A stretch of 64,000 nucleotides of DNA from JADGGM01 sp027307005 (GTDB taxonomy: Bacteria; Gemmatimonadota; Gemmatimonadetes; Gemmatimonadales; Gemmatimonadaceae). The DNA lies in the NCBI GenBank assembly GCA_035455745.1, contig DATIEP010000037.1, forward strand, positions 62,001-126,000, in the 5' to 3' direction. A program made the position numbers and the translations under genes. Under the pieces are notes generated by a model, which saw only the letters and a list, made by a program, of their open reading frames with translations, was not told the origin of the DNA and ran no database searches. Below are positions 1-7,352 of this stretch, one piece after another. Within the stretch, counting starts at the first letter, position 1; every line of letters starts with the position of its first letter.

Positions 1-415
1 TCCCCCGCCCATACCACTCCTGCGCCGACGCCTGCGGCAGCCGCCGCGGCGAGAATGCGCCGATCCCAGCCGCCACCACGATCGCCCGAGAGGGAAAGCG
101 GTCCGTCTCGGTGACCAGCGTGAAGCACCCACCGTCCTCTTCCAGTGAAACCACCCGCTGATTCAGGTGGATCGAAGGCGAAAACCGGCTGGCCTGCTGC
201 ACCAGGTCGCGGACGAGATCCTTGGCCAGGATCTGCGGAATGCCCGCGACGTCAAAGATGTACTTCTCCGGATACAGCGCGAGCAGTTGCCCGCCCAATT
301 CCGGTAAGGCGTCCACGATGCGCGCCGTCGCCTTGCGCATGCCGGTATAGAAGGACGCGAAGAGGCCCGTCGGCCCTCCGCCGATGATCGTGATGTCTCG
401 AATGTCGTGCGGCAT
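1..415 (-). CDS. Ferredoxin/flavodoxin-NADP(+) reductase, thioredoxin-reductase-like type (partial, N-terminal part)
   Basis: The ATG is at 415 and the frame runs open to the window edge, so only the first 138 residues are present. The N-terminus has an FAD-binding Rossmann motif (DITIIGGGPTGLFASFY, about residues 7-23), then LGGQL and LYPEKYIFDVAGIP. This combination is characteristic of the YumC-type ferredoxin-NADP reductases (FNR2), which resemble thioredoxin reductase but lack its CxxC disulfide. The expected role is cytoplasmic electron transfer between NADPH and ferredoxin or flavodoxin. The absence of CxxC cannot be checked because the middle of the protein lies outside the window. 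It is divergent from the kinase gene that follows, with about 58 bp between starts. A thioredoxin reductase is the main alternative, but the LYPEKYIFDVAG stretch argues against it. Confidence 0.8.
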   Translation of the reverse strand, partial: MPHDIRDITIIGGGPTGLFASFYTGMRKATARIVDALPELGGQLLALYPEKYIFDVAGIPQILAKDLVRDLVQQASRFSPSIHLNQRVVSLEEDGGCFTLVTETDRFPSRAIVVAAGIGAFSPRRLPQASAQEWYGRG

Positions 416-473
416 GGAGTCGGATGACTGATGATCACGGCGCGGCACGGCCGTGGCTTGCGAGTCTGTAATA

Positions 474-1535
474 ATGCACTCTGACGAGCACATACTGGAA
501 TACGCCGGCTCCTTCCGCCTCGTACGCAAGATCGCGCAGGGCGGAATGGCCACGGTCTACGAGGCCGAGCATTTGGGCCCAGCCGGTTTCGCCAAGCGCA
601 TCGCGCTCAAGGTCATCCATCCGCACTACGCCAAGGAAAAAACCTGGCTCCAGCTGTTCATCGACGAAGCGAAGCTCTCCGCGAACCTCGTCCACGGCAA
701 CATCGTCCAGATCTACCAGCTCGGCGAAGTCGAAGGGCAGTACTACATCTCGATGGAGTACATCAAGGGTCCGACGCTGCGCAACATGATCGAGCGCCAC
801 CGCGAGCTCGACCGCCTCATCCCCGTGCACGTCGCCGCGTACGTCACGAGCCGCGTCTGCCGCGCGCTCGACTTCGCCCACACCTTCGCCGGACCGGACG
901 GCCGCCGCCTCGACATCGTGCACCGCGATGTCTCGCCTAACAACATCATGTCCACCTGGGACGGCCACATCAAACTGGCCGACTTCGGCATCGCGAAAGC
1001 CAAGACGTCCAGCGATCCGATGGACGAATCGCCGATGCTCATGATGGGCAAGAAACACTACATGAGCCCCGAGCAGATACTCGGCCTCGATGTCGATGGC
1101 CGAAGCGATGTCTTCGCCATCGGCGTCGTGCTCTACGAGCTGCTCACGCTCGAGCCCCTGTTCTACGAAGATGCTACGGACTTGTTGATCGACGAAGTGA
1201 CGTGGCGCCCGCTGCCCAACATTCGCGAGAAAGTGCCCGCCGTTCCGAAAGCCATCGAAGAAGCATTGATGGCGGCGCTCGATCGCGACCCGGCGCACCG
1301 CCCGACTGCCGCCACGTTCGGCAAAGCGCTCGACCGCTGGTGCGAGGCGCAGTCCGTCGTCGCCACGCCCGATCGGCTGCAAGAACATCTCGCCGCGCTG
1401 TTTCCCACCACGTATCAACCGAGCGCCGCCGGCGGCGAGATCACGCGCTTCTCCAATTTCAAGCACGGCTTGCGCCGCAACGGCGAACACCAGCGCGGCT
1501 GGTTCGGCCGACTGCTCCACGGCATGCGCATTTGA
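474..1535 (+). CDS. Serine/threonine protein kinase (PknB/Hanks type), soluble
   Basis: This 353-residue protein is essentially one kinase domain. Visible motifs are the glycine loop IAQGGMATVYEAE, the VAIK-equivalent lysine in IALKV (about residue 46), the catalytic loop HRDVSPNN (about 150-157), DFG (about 170), and MSPEQ in place of APE. All catalytic residues are present, so it should be active. HRDVSPNN is common in myxobacterial-type kinases. There is no transmembrane segment or PASTA repeat; the last 60 residues are basic and unrecognised. An in-frame GTG at 453 is an alternative start; 474 was preferred because the extra residues are not kinase-like. No substrate can be inferred from the neighbours. 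Confidence 0.9.
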   Translation: MHSDEHILEYAGSFRLVRKIAQGGMATVYEAEHLGPAGFAKRIALKVIHPHYAKEKTWLQLFIDEAKLSANLVHGNIVQIYQLGEVEGQYYISMEYIKGPTLRNMIERHRELDRLIPVHVAAYVTSRVCRALDFAHTFAGPDGRRLDIVHRDVSPNNIMSTWDGHIKLADFGIAKAKTSSDPMDESPMLMMGKKHYMSPEQILGLDVDGRSDVFAIGVVLYELLTLEPLFYEDATDLLIDEVTWRPLPNIREKVPAVPKAIEEALMAALDRDPAHRPTAATFGKALDRWCEAQSVVATPDRLQEHLAALFPTTYQPSAAGGEITRFSNFKHGLRRNGEHQRGWFGRLLHGMRI

Positions 1536-1580
1536 GTCGCGCGCTCACCAACGCGCTCCGGGAGCGTTAGATTTTGCCGC

Positions 1581-2126
1581 ATGCGGATCTACACGCGCAC
1601 AGGTGACAAAGGCGACACTGGATTGTTCGGCGGCGGACGCGTCTCGAAGGATGATCCGCGCGTCCAGGCCTACGGTGACGTCGACGAGCTCAACGCCGTG
1701 ATCGGCCTCGCGCGGTCCATCGAGATGATGCCGCGCATCGATGAAGTGCTCGCGCCGATACAACGCGACCTGTTCAGCCTGGGCGCGCTCCTCGCGACGC
1801 CGCACCCGGAGAAAGTGCGCGAGCAGCTCGAGAAAGCGCGCATCGACGACGCTCGCATCGCGACGCTCGAGCGTGCGATCGACGACGGCGAAGCCGAGCT
1901 CGCGCCGCTCACCGCGTTCATTCTTCCCGGCGGAACACCCAAGTCCGCCGCGCTGCACGTGGCGCGCACCGTGTGCCGGCGCGCCGAACGGCGCGTGATT
2001 TCGCTCGGGCACGACGTCGCGCTGCCGCCCATCGTGCTCGTGTATCTCAATCGCCTCTCCGACCTCCTGTTCGTGCTCGCCCGCGTCGCCAACCGGCGCG
2101 CCGGGGCCGCGGAGGTGACGTGGTAG
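1581..2126 (+). CDS. pduO: ATP:cob(I)alamin adenosyltransferase, PduO type
   Basis: The protein has 181 residues, the usual size. It transfers the 5'-deoxyadenosyl group of ATP to cob(I)alamin to make adenosylcobalamin. It opens with MRIYTRTGDKGDTGLFGG, the family's N-terminal ATP-binding motif (TRxGDxGxT), and later carries ARTVCRRAERR, matching the conserved RTVCRRAER segment of the active site. The last 7 bp overlap the GTG start of aroB, so the two are probably co-transcribed. B12-related genes recur at the other end of the window (metH and a CbiX-like chelatase), though there is no sign of shared regulation. Confidence 0.92.
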   Translation: MRIYTRTGDKGDTGLFGGGRVSKDDPRVQAYGDVDELNAVIGLARSIEMMPRIDEVLAPIQRDLFSLGALLATPHPEKVREQLEKARIDDARIATLERAIDDGEAELAPLTAFILPGGTPKSAALHVARTVCRRAERRVISLGHDVALPPIVLVYLNRLSDLLFVLARVANRRAGAAEVTW

Positions 2127-3229
2127 CACCGCGCGAGCGCGCTGCCGCCGCGCTCCGCCTCCTCGACTGTGAGATTCTCGTCGAGCCCGGTCTGTTAGGC
2201 AGCGTCGGCGCCATCGCCGCCCGGGCGGCGCCGGCGCACCGCTACGTGATCATCGCCGACGATACCGTCGCCGGACACTACGGCGCGCGCGTCGTCGACT
2301 CGTTCGAAGACCCGTCCCCCCTGCTGCTGCGCGTCCCGCCGGGCGAAGTGCACAAGACACGCGCCACCTGGGCGAGTCTCACCGACGAGATGCTCGATGC
2401 CGGCTGCGGCCGCGACACCACCGTCGTCGCGCTCGGCGGCGGCGTGGTCGGCGATCTCGCGGGATTCGTCGCCGCCACGTTCATGCGCGGCATCCCCGTC
2501 GTCCAGGTGCCGACGACGCTGCTCGCGATGATCGACGCATCGTTAGGCGGCAAGACCGGCGTCGACACGCCCGCCGGAAAGAATCTCGTCGGCGCGTTCC
2601 ACCAGCCGTCCGCCGTCATCGCCGACCCGCAGGCCCTCGCAACACTGCCCCTGGAGCAGCGGCGCGCCGGCGCCGCCGAAGCCATCAAGCACGGCGTCAT
2701 CACCGACACCGCCTATTTCGACCGCGTCGCCGCCGCGCTCCCCGCGCTGCTCCACGATCCCGCCGGCGACGCGATGCACGAGCTCATCATCGGCAGCATC
2801 ACCATCAAGGCCGGCGTCGTGTTAGGCGACGAGCGCGAGCACGGCATGCGCAAGATCCTCAACTTCGGCCACACCCTCGGCCACGCGATCGAGACCGCGA
2901 GCGACTATCGCCTGCTCCACGGCGAAGCAATCGCGATCGGCATGGTGCTCGAGGCCGCACTCGCCGAAATGATCGGTGTCGCCACCGCGGGGACCGCGCC
3001 GCGCATCCGCGACGCCGTGGCGCGCGCCGGGCTCCCGACCGCGCCCCCGCCCGCCCTGTCTCCGGAACGTCTCCTCGCGCTCACTCGTACGGATAAGAAA
3101 GCGCGAGGCGGCGCCGTCGAATACGCGCTCCCGCTCACCATCGGCACCATGGCCGGCGCCGAGACGCAGTGGGGCGTGCGCGTCCGCGACGACGACGTGC
3201 TCGCCGTGCTCCGCGCCGCATCGCACTGA
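2120..3229 (+). CDS. aroB: 3-dehydroquinate synthase
   Basis: AroB converts DAHP to 3-dehydroquinate, the second step of the shikimate pathway, using NAD+ and a divalent metal. The chosen GTG at 2120 overlaps the end of pduO by 7 bp and gives 369 residues, normal for the family. The open frame extends upstream to 1973, but that part is only the shadow of pduO. Supporting motifs are the NAD-binding GGGVVGDLAGFVA, the QVPTTLLAMIDASLGGKTGV stretch, and the metal-binding region with FGHTLGHAIE and LLHGEAIAIGM. Three GTTAGGC heptamers lie in the gene (2194, 2542, 2821). Confidence 0.95.
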   Translation: MVAPRERAAAALRLLDCEILVEPGLLGSVGAIAARAAPAHRYVIIADDTVAGHYGARVVDSFEDPSPLLLRVPPGEVHKTRATWASLTDEMLDAGCGRDTTVVALGGGVVGDLAGFVAATFMRGIPVVQVPTTLLAMIDASLGGKTGVDTPAGKNLVGAFHQPSAVIADPQALATLPLEQRRAGAAEAIKHGVITDTAYFDRVAAALPALLHDPAGDAMHELIIGSITIKAGVVLGDEREHGMRKILNFGHTLGHAIETASDYRLLHGEAIAIGMVLEAALAEMIGVATAGTAPRIRDAVARAGLPTAPPPALSPERLLALTRTDKKARGGAVEYALPLTIGTMAGAETQWGVRVRDDDVLAVLRAASH

Positions 3230-3250
3230 CCTCGATCGAGGAGTCCCAGC

Positions 3251-3427
3251 GTGGCACCGCGCATCTTCGTGCTCGCAGTCGTCATTTGCATCGTGGGTCT
3301 CGCGTTCGCCGCGTACCTCCTCGATGTCCCGCCGCTGTGGATCGCCATCGCGGTCGCACTCGTCGTCGTTCGCGCCGCATTTTCGATCTGGCGACGTGCT
3401 CGCCGCGAGCGAATCGAGAACCGCTGA
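3251..3427 (+). CDS. Small two-helix membrane protein, unknown function
   Basis: A GTG-initiated frame of 58 codons begins 21 bp after aroB, preceded by CGAGGAG about 8 bp upstream as a plausible ribosome binding site. The product has two hydrophobic helices (about residues 5-22 and 29-44) joined by a short turn LLDVPP, and a basic tail rich in Arg (WRRARRERIENR). A long hydrophobic frame placed directly after aroB with a Shine-Dalgarno makes it a likely real small protein, in the same transcript as pduO-aroB. I do not recognise the family and assign no function. Confidence 0.6.
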   Translation: MAPRIFVLAVVICIVGLAFAAYLLDVPPLWIAIAVALVVVRAAFSIWRRARRERIENR

Positions 3428-3578
3428 CGCCCCGTCAGCCCGCAACATCACGCGAGCTTCGCTGTTCCATCGGGTCCGGCGGTCGCGCAAAAAACGCATG
3501 GGAGTCGCAAATCGTTGTGCCCCAATGCAATTAGCCCATAAAGACACAACGACCTCTCACGCTGCGATTTCGTGACTG

Positions 3579-3607
3579 TTGACCTAACCGGGGGCTCACA
3601 TTATCGT
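3579..3607 (+). promoter_or_regulatory. Candidate sigma-70 promoter of the sigma-factor gene
   Basis: TTGACC (3579-3584) and TATCGT (3602-3607) are separated by 17 bp, about 75 bp upstream of the sigma factor ATG at 3682. The -35 matches five of six consensus bases and the -10 four of six. The rest of the 254 bp between 3428 and 3681 shows no gene. Confidence 0.4.
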
Positions 3608-3681
3608 GCGCTCCCCTGGCGGTTTCGAGCACGCAAGGCTTTCCGGTTCGTCCACCCTTTTACGAAAGGAACGGGGCGAGT

Positions 3682-4575
3682 ATGGAGCATGTGGCCGAGA
3701 GCAGGTCCAAAGGGTTTTTCCGCTCTTCTCCCTCCACCGCATTCGATCAGTACCTACAGGACATCCAGAAGCTACCCCTCATAACCGAACCCGAGGAAGA
3801 ACGACGTCTCGCACGACGCGCTCAAAAAGGTGATGAGCGCGCCGCCGAACGCCTCGTGACCGCCAACCTTCGATTCGTCATTTCGTACGTCAAGAAATAC
3901 CAGGGGCACGGTCTGGATCTCAGTGAGCTGGTGGCGATCGGGAACGAAGGGCTGCTCAAAGCCGTCAAGAAGTTCGACCCGGACCAGGGCGTGAAATTCA
4001 TTTCGTACGCCGTCTGGTGGGTCAGACAAGCCGTCCTCAAAGCCCTCGCCGAGCAAACCCGCTCCGTCCGCATTCCCCTCAATCAAAACTCGCAGCTCAT
4101 CAAGCTCGCTCGTGCCGAAACGGTGCTCGCGCAGGTCCTCAAGCGCGACCCCACCGACGACGAGATCAGCCGCTTGATCGAGGAGACGCCCGAGACGGTC
4201 CGTGCCGCTCGACAGATGTCGGCCACCGAAGTGTCGCTCGACGCGCCCATCGACCGCAGCGACCGCGAAGCGGCAACGTTAGGCGAACGCTTCGTCGGCG
4301 TCGACGGCATCGAGATCGAAGACACCACCGACTTCAAGCTGATGCGCGAGTTCATCGACCGCGCGTTCCGCAAGTACCTCACGCCGCGCGAGCGGAAGAT
4401 TCTCTACCTCTACTACGGCCTCGAGGAAGGCTCCGAAGCCATGACGCTCGAGAAGATCGGCGCGCTCATGGGAGTCACCCGGGAGCGCATCCGCCAGATC
4501 CGCGAGCGCGCGTTCGAAAAGCTCCGCGAATCGCCCGACGGCGCCGCGCTCGCGGGATTCTGGAACGCCGCCTGA
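3682..4575 (+). CDS. RNA polymerase sigma factor, sigma-70 family, primary-like (RpoD/SigA type without region 1.1)
   Basis: The 297-residue protein has region 1.2 (AFDQYLQDIQKLPLITEPEE), region 2 with the -10 recognition and melting stretch FISYAVWWVRQAVLKALAEQ, region 3, and region 4 with the helix-turn-helix ending GVTRERIRQIRERAFEKLR. It lacks the acidic region 1.1 and the long non-conserved insert of proteobacterial RpoD. In size and in the FISYAVWWVRQ wording it resembles the short primary sigma factors of Bacteroidetes-type bacteria. Whether it is the essential housekeeping factor or a group 2 factor cannot be decided without the rest of the genome. AAAGGAAC about 11 bp before the ATG is a reasonable ribosome binding site. 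It has its own candidate promoter and a strong terminator. Confidence 0.93.
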   Translation: MEHVAESRSKGFFRSSPSTAFDQYLQDIQKLPLITEPEEERRLARRAQKGDERAAERLVTANLRFVISYVKKYQGHGLDLSELVAIGNEGLLKAVKKFDPDQGVKFISYAVWWVRQAVLKALAEQTRSVRIPLNQNSQLIKLARAETVLAQVLKRDPTDDEISRLIEETPETVRAARQMSATEVSLDAPIDRSDREAATLGERFVGVDGIEIEDTTDFKLMREFIDRAFRKYLTPRERKILYLYYGLEEGSEAMTLEKIGALMGVTRERIRQIRERAFEKLRESPDGAALAGFWNAA

Positions 4576-4606
4576 GCGCACCCGCAACCACCGCCTAACG
4601 GAACGC

Positions 4607-4641
4607 GGCGCGGCCCACCACGGGCCGCGCCGTCTGGTTTT
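4607..4641 (+). terminator. Rho-independent terminator after the sigma-factor gene
   Basis: A perfect 10 bp GC stem (GGCGCGGCCC / GGGCCGCGCC) with a 5-nt loop is followed by GTCTGGTTTT. A GCCTAAC heptamer sits just upstream at 4593. Confidence 0.75.
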
Positions 4642-4669
4642 CACCCCCCGCGCGTCCTACATTCTCCCT

Positions 4670-4795
4670 GTGGACGAGTGCATCCTGCCGTTGCTCCCGC
4701 TGCCGATCGTGCTGTGCCCCGGCACTGCCCGGCCCTCCGGTCACGCCGATGGTGTACACAGCGGATTCGCGCGACCCGTCCGCGCCCCGTCATGA
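4670..4795 (+). CDS. Short coupled ORF resembling the first strand of a LON substrate-binding domain (possible gene remnant)
   Basis: A GTG-initiated frame of 41 codons ends with TGA overlapping the ATG of glcD (ATGA, 4 bp), the arrangement expected for translational coupling. Its start, CILPLLPLPIVLCPG, reads like the opening of the LON N-terminal domain, where LPLFPLxxVLFPG is typical. The similarity then stops after about 20 residues and the rest is featureless. I see two readings: a decayed stub of a LON-domain gene, or a short leader peptide for the glc operon. The homology is short and rests on my reading alone. Confidence 0.35.
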   Translation: MDECILPLLPLPIVLCPGTARPSGHADGVHSGFARPVRAPS

Positions 4796-6222
4796 CGCGC
4801 GCCGAGCTCACCGACGCACTCCGCGCCATCGTCGGCCCGCGCGGCGTGCTCTCCCGCGCGTCCGAGTTGCTCCCGTTCAGCGCCGACGGCCTGCCCACGT
4901 ATCGTTTGCCGCCGTCGCTGGCCGTTCTCCCGTCGACACGACAGCAGGTCATCGACGTCGTGCGATTGCTCGCGCGCGAGCAGGTCGCGTTCGTGCCGCG
5001 CGGCGCGGGGACCGGCCTCTCCGCGGGAGCGCTCGCCCAGGACGATGCGGTGATCATCGGCCTCAATCGCCTCACACGCATCATCTCGGTCGACCCGGTC
5101 AATCGCCTCGCCCTCGTCGAGCCCGGCGCCGTCAACGTGTCGCTCACGCGCGCCGCCGCGCCGCACGGCCTGCACTACGCGCCGGACCCGTCCAGCCAGT
5201 CGGCGTGCACGATCGGCGGCAACGTCGCCGAGAACTCGGGCGGCCCGCACTGCCTCAAGTACGGCGTCACGCTCAACCACGTCGTCGCTGTCACCGTCCT
5301 CCTGCCCAACGGCGACATCACGACGTTAGGCAGCGCCGGCGGCGAGACGCCCGGGTACGACCTCCTCGGCGCGTTCGTCGGCTCCGAGGGATGCTTCGGC
5401 ATCGCGCTCGATGTCACGGTGCGCCTCGTGCCGAACCCGCAAGCCGTGCGCACCATGCTCGCCGACTTCATGTCGATCGAGGCGGGCGCCCGCGCGACCT
5501 CCGCCGTGATCGCCAGCGGCATTCTCCCCGCCGCCATTGAAATGATGGACGGCCCGACGATTCGCGCCGTCGAAGACTCCATTTACGCCGCCGGCTATCC
5601 GGCCGACGCCGAAGCCGTGCTGCTCATCGAGCTCGATGGACTCGAGGCGGGCATCGATGATGAGGTGCATCGCGTGGAAGCGATGTGCACCGACGCCGGC
5701 GCACGCACCGTGCGCATCGCACGCGACGACGCCGAACGCGCGCGTCTCTGGCAGGGCCGGAAGAAAGCCTTCGGCGCAATGGGACGCGTCGCACCCGCAC
5801 TCGTCGTGCAGGACGCCGTCATTCCGCGCACGCGCCTGCCCGACGTGCTGCGCACCATCCACGAGATCGCCGCGCGATGGAATATCCAGGTGTGCAATGT
5901 CTTTCACGCCGGCGACGGCAACCTTCACCCGAACATCCCGTTCGATCCGAACGACGCCGACGCGACGGACCGCGTCCACCACGCAATGCGCGAGATCATG
6001 CGCGCGTGCGTCGACGCGGGCGGTACGATCACCGGAGAACACGGCGTTGGACTCGACAAGCTCGAGTACATGCCGCTCATCTTCTCGCCCGAATCGCTGG
6101 ACGCGCAGTGTCGTCTGCGCACGGTGTTCGACCCCGAGCGGCGCGCGAACCCGGGCAAGGTCGTGCCCGTGCACGCGTGTCGCGAATGGCTGGCGGCGCC
6201 GGCGACCCGCGCGCGCGCATGA
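4792..6222 (+). CDS. glcD: Glycolate oxidase subunit GlcD (FAD-linked 2-hydroxy acid dehydrogenase)
   Basis: GlcD is the FAD-binding catalytic subunit that oxidises glycolate (or D-lactate) to glyoxylate. From the ATG at 4792 it has 476 residues. The PCMH-type FAD domain shows FVPRGAGTGLSAGA, CTIGGNVAENSGGPHCLKYG and FVGSEGCFGIA. The C-terminal FAD-oxidase domain shows NVFHAGDGNLHPNI and TGEHGVGLDK, the metal and substrate-binding histidines of this family. It overlaps glcE by 4 bp and is followed by glcF, a complete glcDEF set. D-lactate dehydrogenases share this fold, so the substrate is inferred from the three-gene context. Confidence 0.9.
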   Translation: MTRAELTDALRAIVGPRGVLSRASELLPFSADGLPTYRLPPSLAVLPSTRQQVIDVVRLLAREQVAFVPRGAGTGLSAGALAQDDAVIIGLNRLTRIISVDPVNRLALVEPGAVNVSLTRAAAPHGLHYAPDPSSQSACTIGGNVAENSGGPHCLKYGVTLNHVVAVTVLLPNGDITTLGSAGGETPGYDLLGAFVGSEGCFGIALDVTVRLVPNPQAVRTMLADFMSIEAGARATSAVIASGILPAAIEMMDGPTIRAVEDSIYAAGYPADAEAVLLIELDGLEAGIDDEVHRVEAMCTDAGARTVRIARDDAERARLWQGRKKAFGAMGRVAPALVVQDAVIPRTRLPDVLRTIHEIAARWNIQVCNVFHAGDGNLHPNIPFDPNDADATDRVHHAMREIMRACVDAGGTITGEHGVGLDKLEYMPLIFSPESLDAQCRLRTVFDPERRANPGKVVPVHACREWLAAPATRARA

Positions 6223-7352
6223 TGCCGGCCGCCGAGACCGTGCGTGCGCAGACGACGCAGGACGTCGCGGCTGCCGTCACGGAGGCCGCCGCGCGCGCGA
6301 CGCCGCTCCGCATCGTTGGGCGCGGACACTGGCTCGATGCCGGCCCCCCGGCCCGATCCGCGACGCCGCTTGCGTTAGGCGCGCTCGCCGGCATCGTCGC
6401 CTACACGCCGGGCGACCTCACGCTCACCGCCCGCGCCGGGACGACGCTGGCCGACATCGCGGCCGTCGCCGGCGAGCACGGCCAGTGGTTGGCCCTCGAC
6501 CCCGTCGGGACGGAGGACGGCACGATCGGCGCCACGATCGCGACCGCCTCCGCGGGCCCGCTCGCCCACGCCTTCGGCACGCCGCGCGACGCCGCGTTAG
6601 GCCTGGAGGTCGTCACCGGCGACGGCGCGGTCATCCGCACCGGCGGCCGCGTCGTGAAGAACGTCGCCGGCTTCGACCTCACGCGCCTCTTCACCGGCTC
6701 GTGGGGTACCCTCGGCGTGATCACCGAGGTGACCGTGAGGCTCAGGGCGCGGCCGGAGCACGACGAGACCTGGCTGGTGCCGCTCGCCGACGACCGCGCC
6801 GTCGACGCCGCCTGTCGCGCGGCGCGCACCGCGGCGCTGGCGCCGATCGCCCTCGAGCTCGTGGACGGCCCGTTGGCCTCCGCGCTTGGGTTAGGCGCAC
6901 GAGCAGTCCTGCTCGTGCGCCTCGCCGGCGCGGCGGCGGCGATGCGCGCGCAGCGCGACGCGCTGCGCACGCTCGGCGCCGCCGCCCCGGCGCCGGACGA
7001 CGTCTGGCGCCGCCTCCGCACCATCGAACCGCCCGGCAGCACCGTGCTCCGCCTCTCGCACCTCCCCGACCGCATCGCCGAGAGCTGGCGCACCGCCTCG
7101 ATGCCGACCGCCTGGCGCCACGCCACGCCCTCGCGCGGCATCGTGCGCGTCATCCTGCCGCCCGCCGCCGATGCCGGCGCCATCGCCCGCGCCGCCGCCG
7201 GCCGCTGCACGCTCATCGCCGAGCGCGCGCCCGCATCGCTGTGGACCGGCGGACTGGCGCCGATGCCTAACGCACCGCTCGCGGCGCGCGTCCGCGCCGC
7301 GTTCGACCCCGCGGGAATTCTCAACCCTGGTCTCGCCGCCCCCGATGCCTGA
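6219..7352 (+). CDS. glcE: Glycolate oxidase FAD-binding subunit GlcE
   Basis: This 377-residue FAD-binding subunit is shorter than GlcD and of typical GlcE size. It has the abbreviated FAD domain with TIGATIATASAGPLAHAFGT and the GlcE-like segment GGRVVKNVAGFDLTRLFTGS, then WGTLGVITEV, and ends AFDPAGILNPG as most GlcE proteins do. The ATG at 6219 overlaps the stop of glcD (ATGA) and the end overlaps glcF by 8 bp, implying coupled translation of a 1:1:1 complex. Three GTTAGGC and one GCCTAAC copies lie inside. Confidence 0.88.
   Translation: MMPAAETVRAQTTQDVAAAVTEAAARATPLRIVGRGHWLDAGPPARSATPLALGALAGIVAYTPGDLTLTARAGTTLADIAAVAGEHGQWLALDPVGTEDGTIGATIATASAGPLAHAFGTPRDAALGLEVVTGDGAVIRTGGRVVKNVAGFDLTRLFTGSWGTLGVITEVTVRLRARPEHDETWLVPLADDRAVDAACRAARTAALAPIALELVDGPLASALGLGARAVLLVRLAGAAAAMRAQRDALRTLGAAAPAPDDVWRRLRTIEPPGSTVLRLSHLPDRIAESWRTASMPTAWRHATPSRGIVRVILPPAADAGAIARAAAGRCTLIAERAPASLWTGGLAPMPNAPLAARVRAAFDPAGILNPGLAAPDA

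Noticed and set aside
435..1520. Long antisense open frame of 361 codons opposite the kinase gene
   Set aside because: Shadow frame produced by high GC3 coding on the + strand; no domain, no ribosome site, and the kinase is unambiguous.
2120..3229. Enrichment of TTA codons as a bldA-like regulatory signal
   Set aside because: TTA occurs mainly inside the GTTAGGC heptamer and in housekeeping genes, so it is a by-product of the motif, not a rare-codon control.
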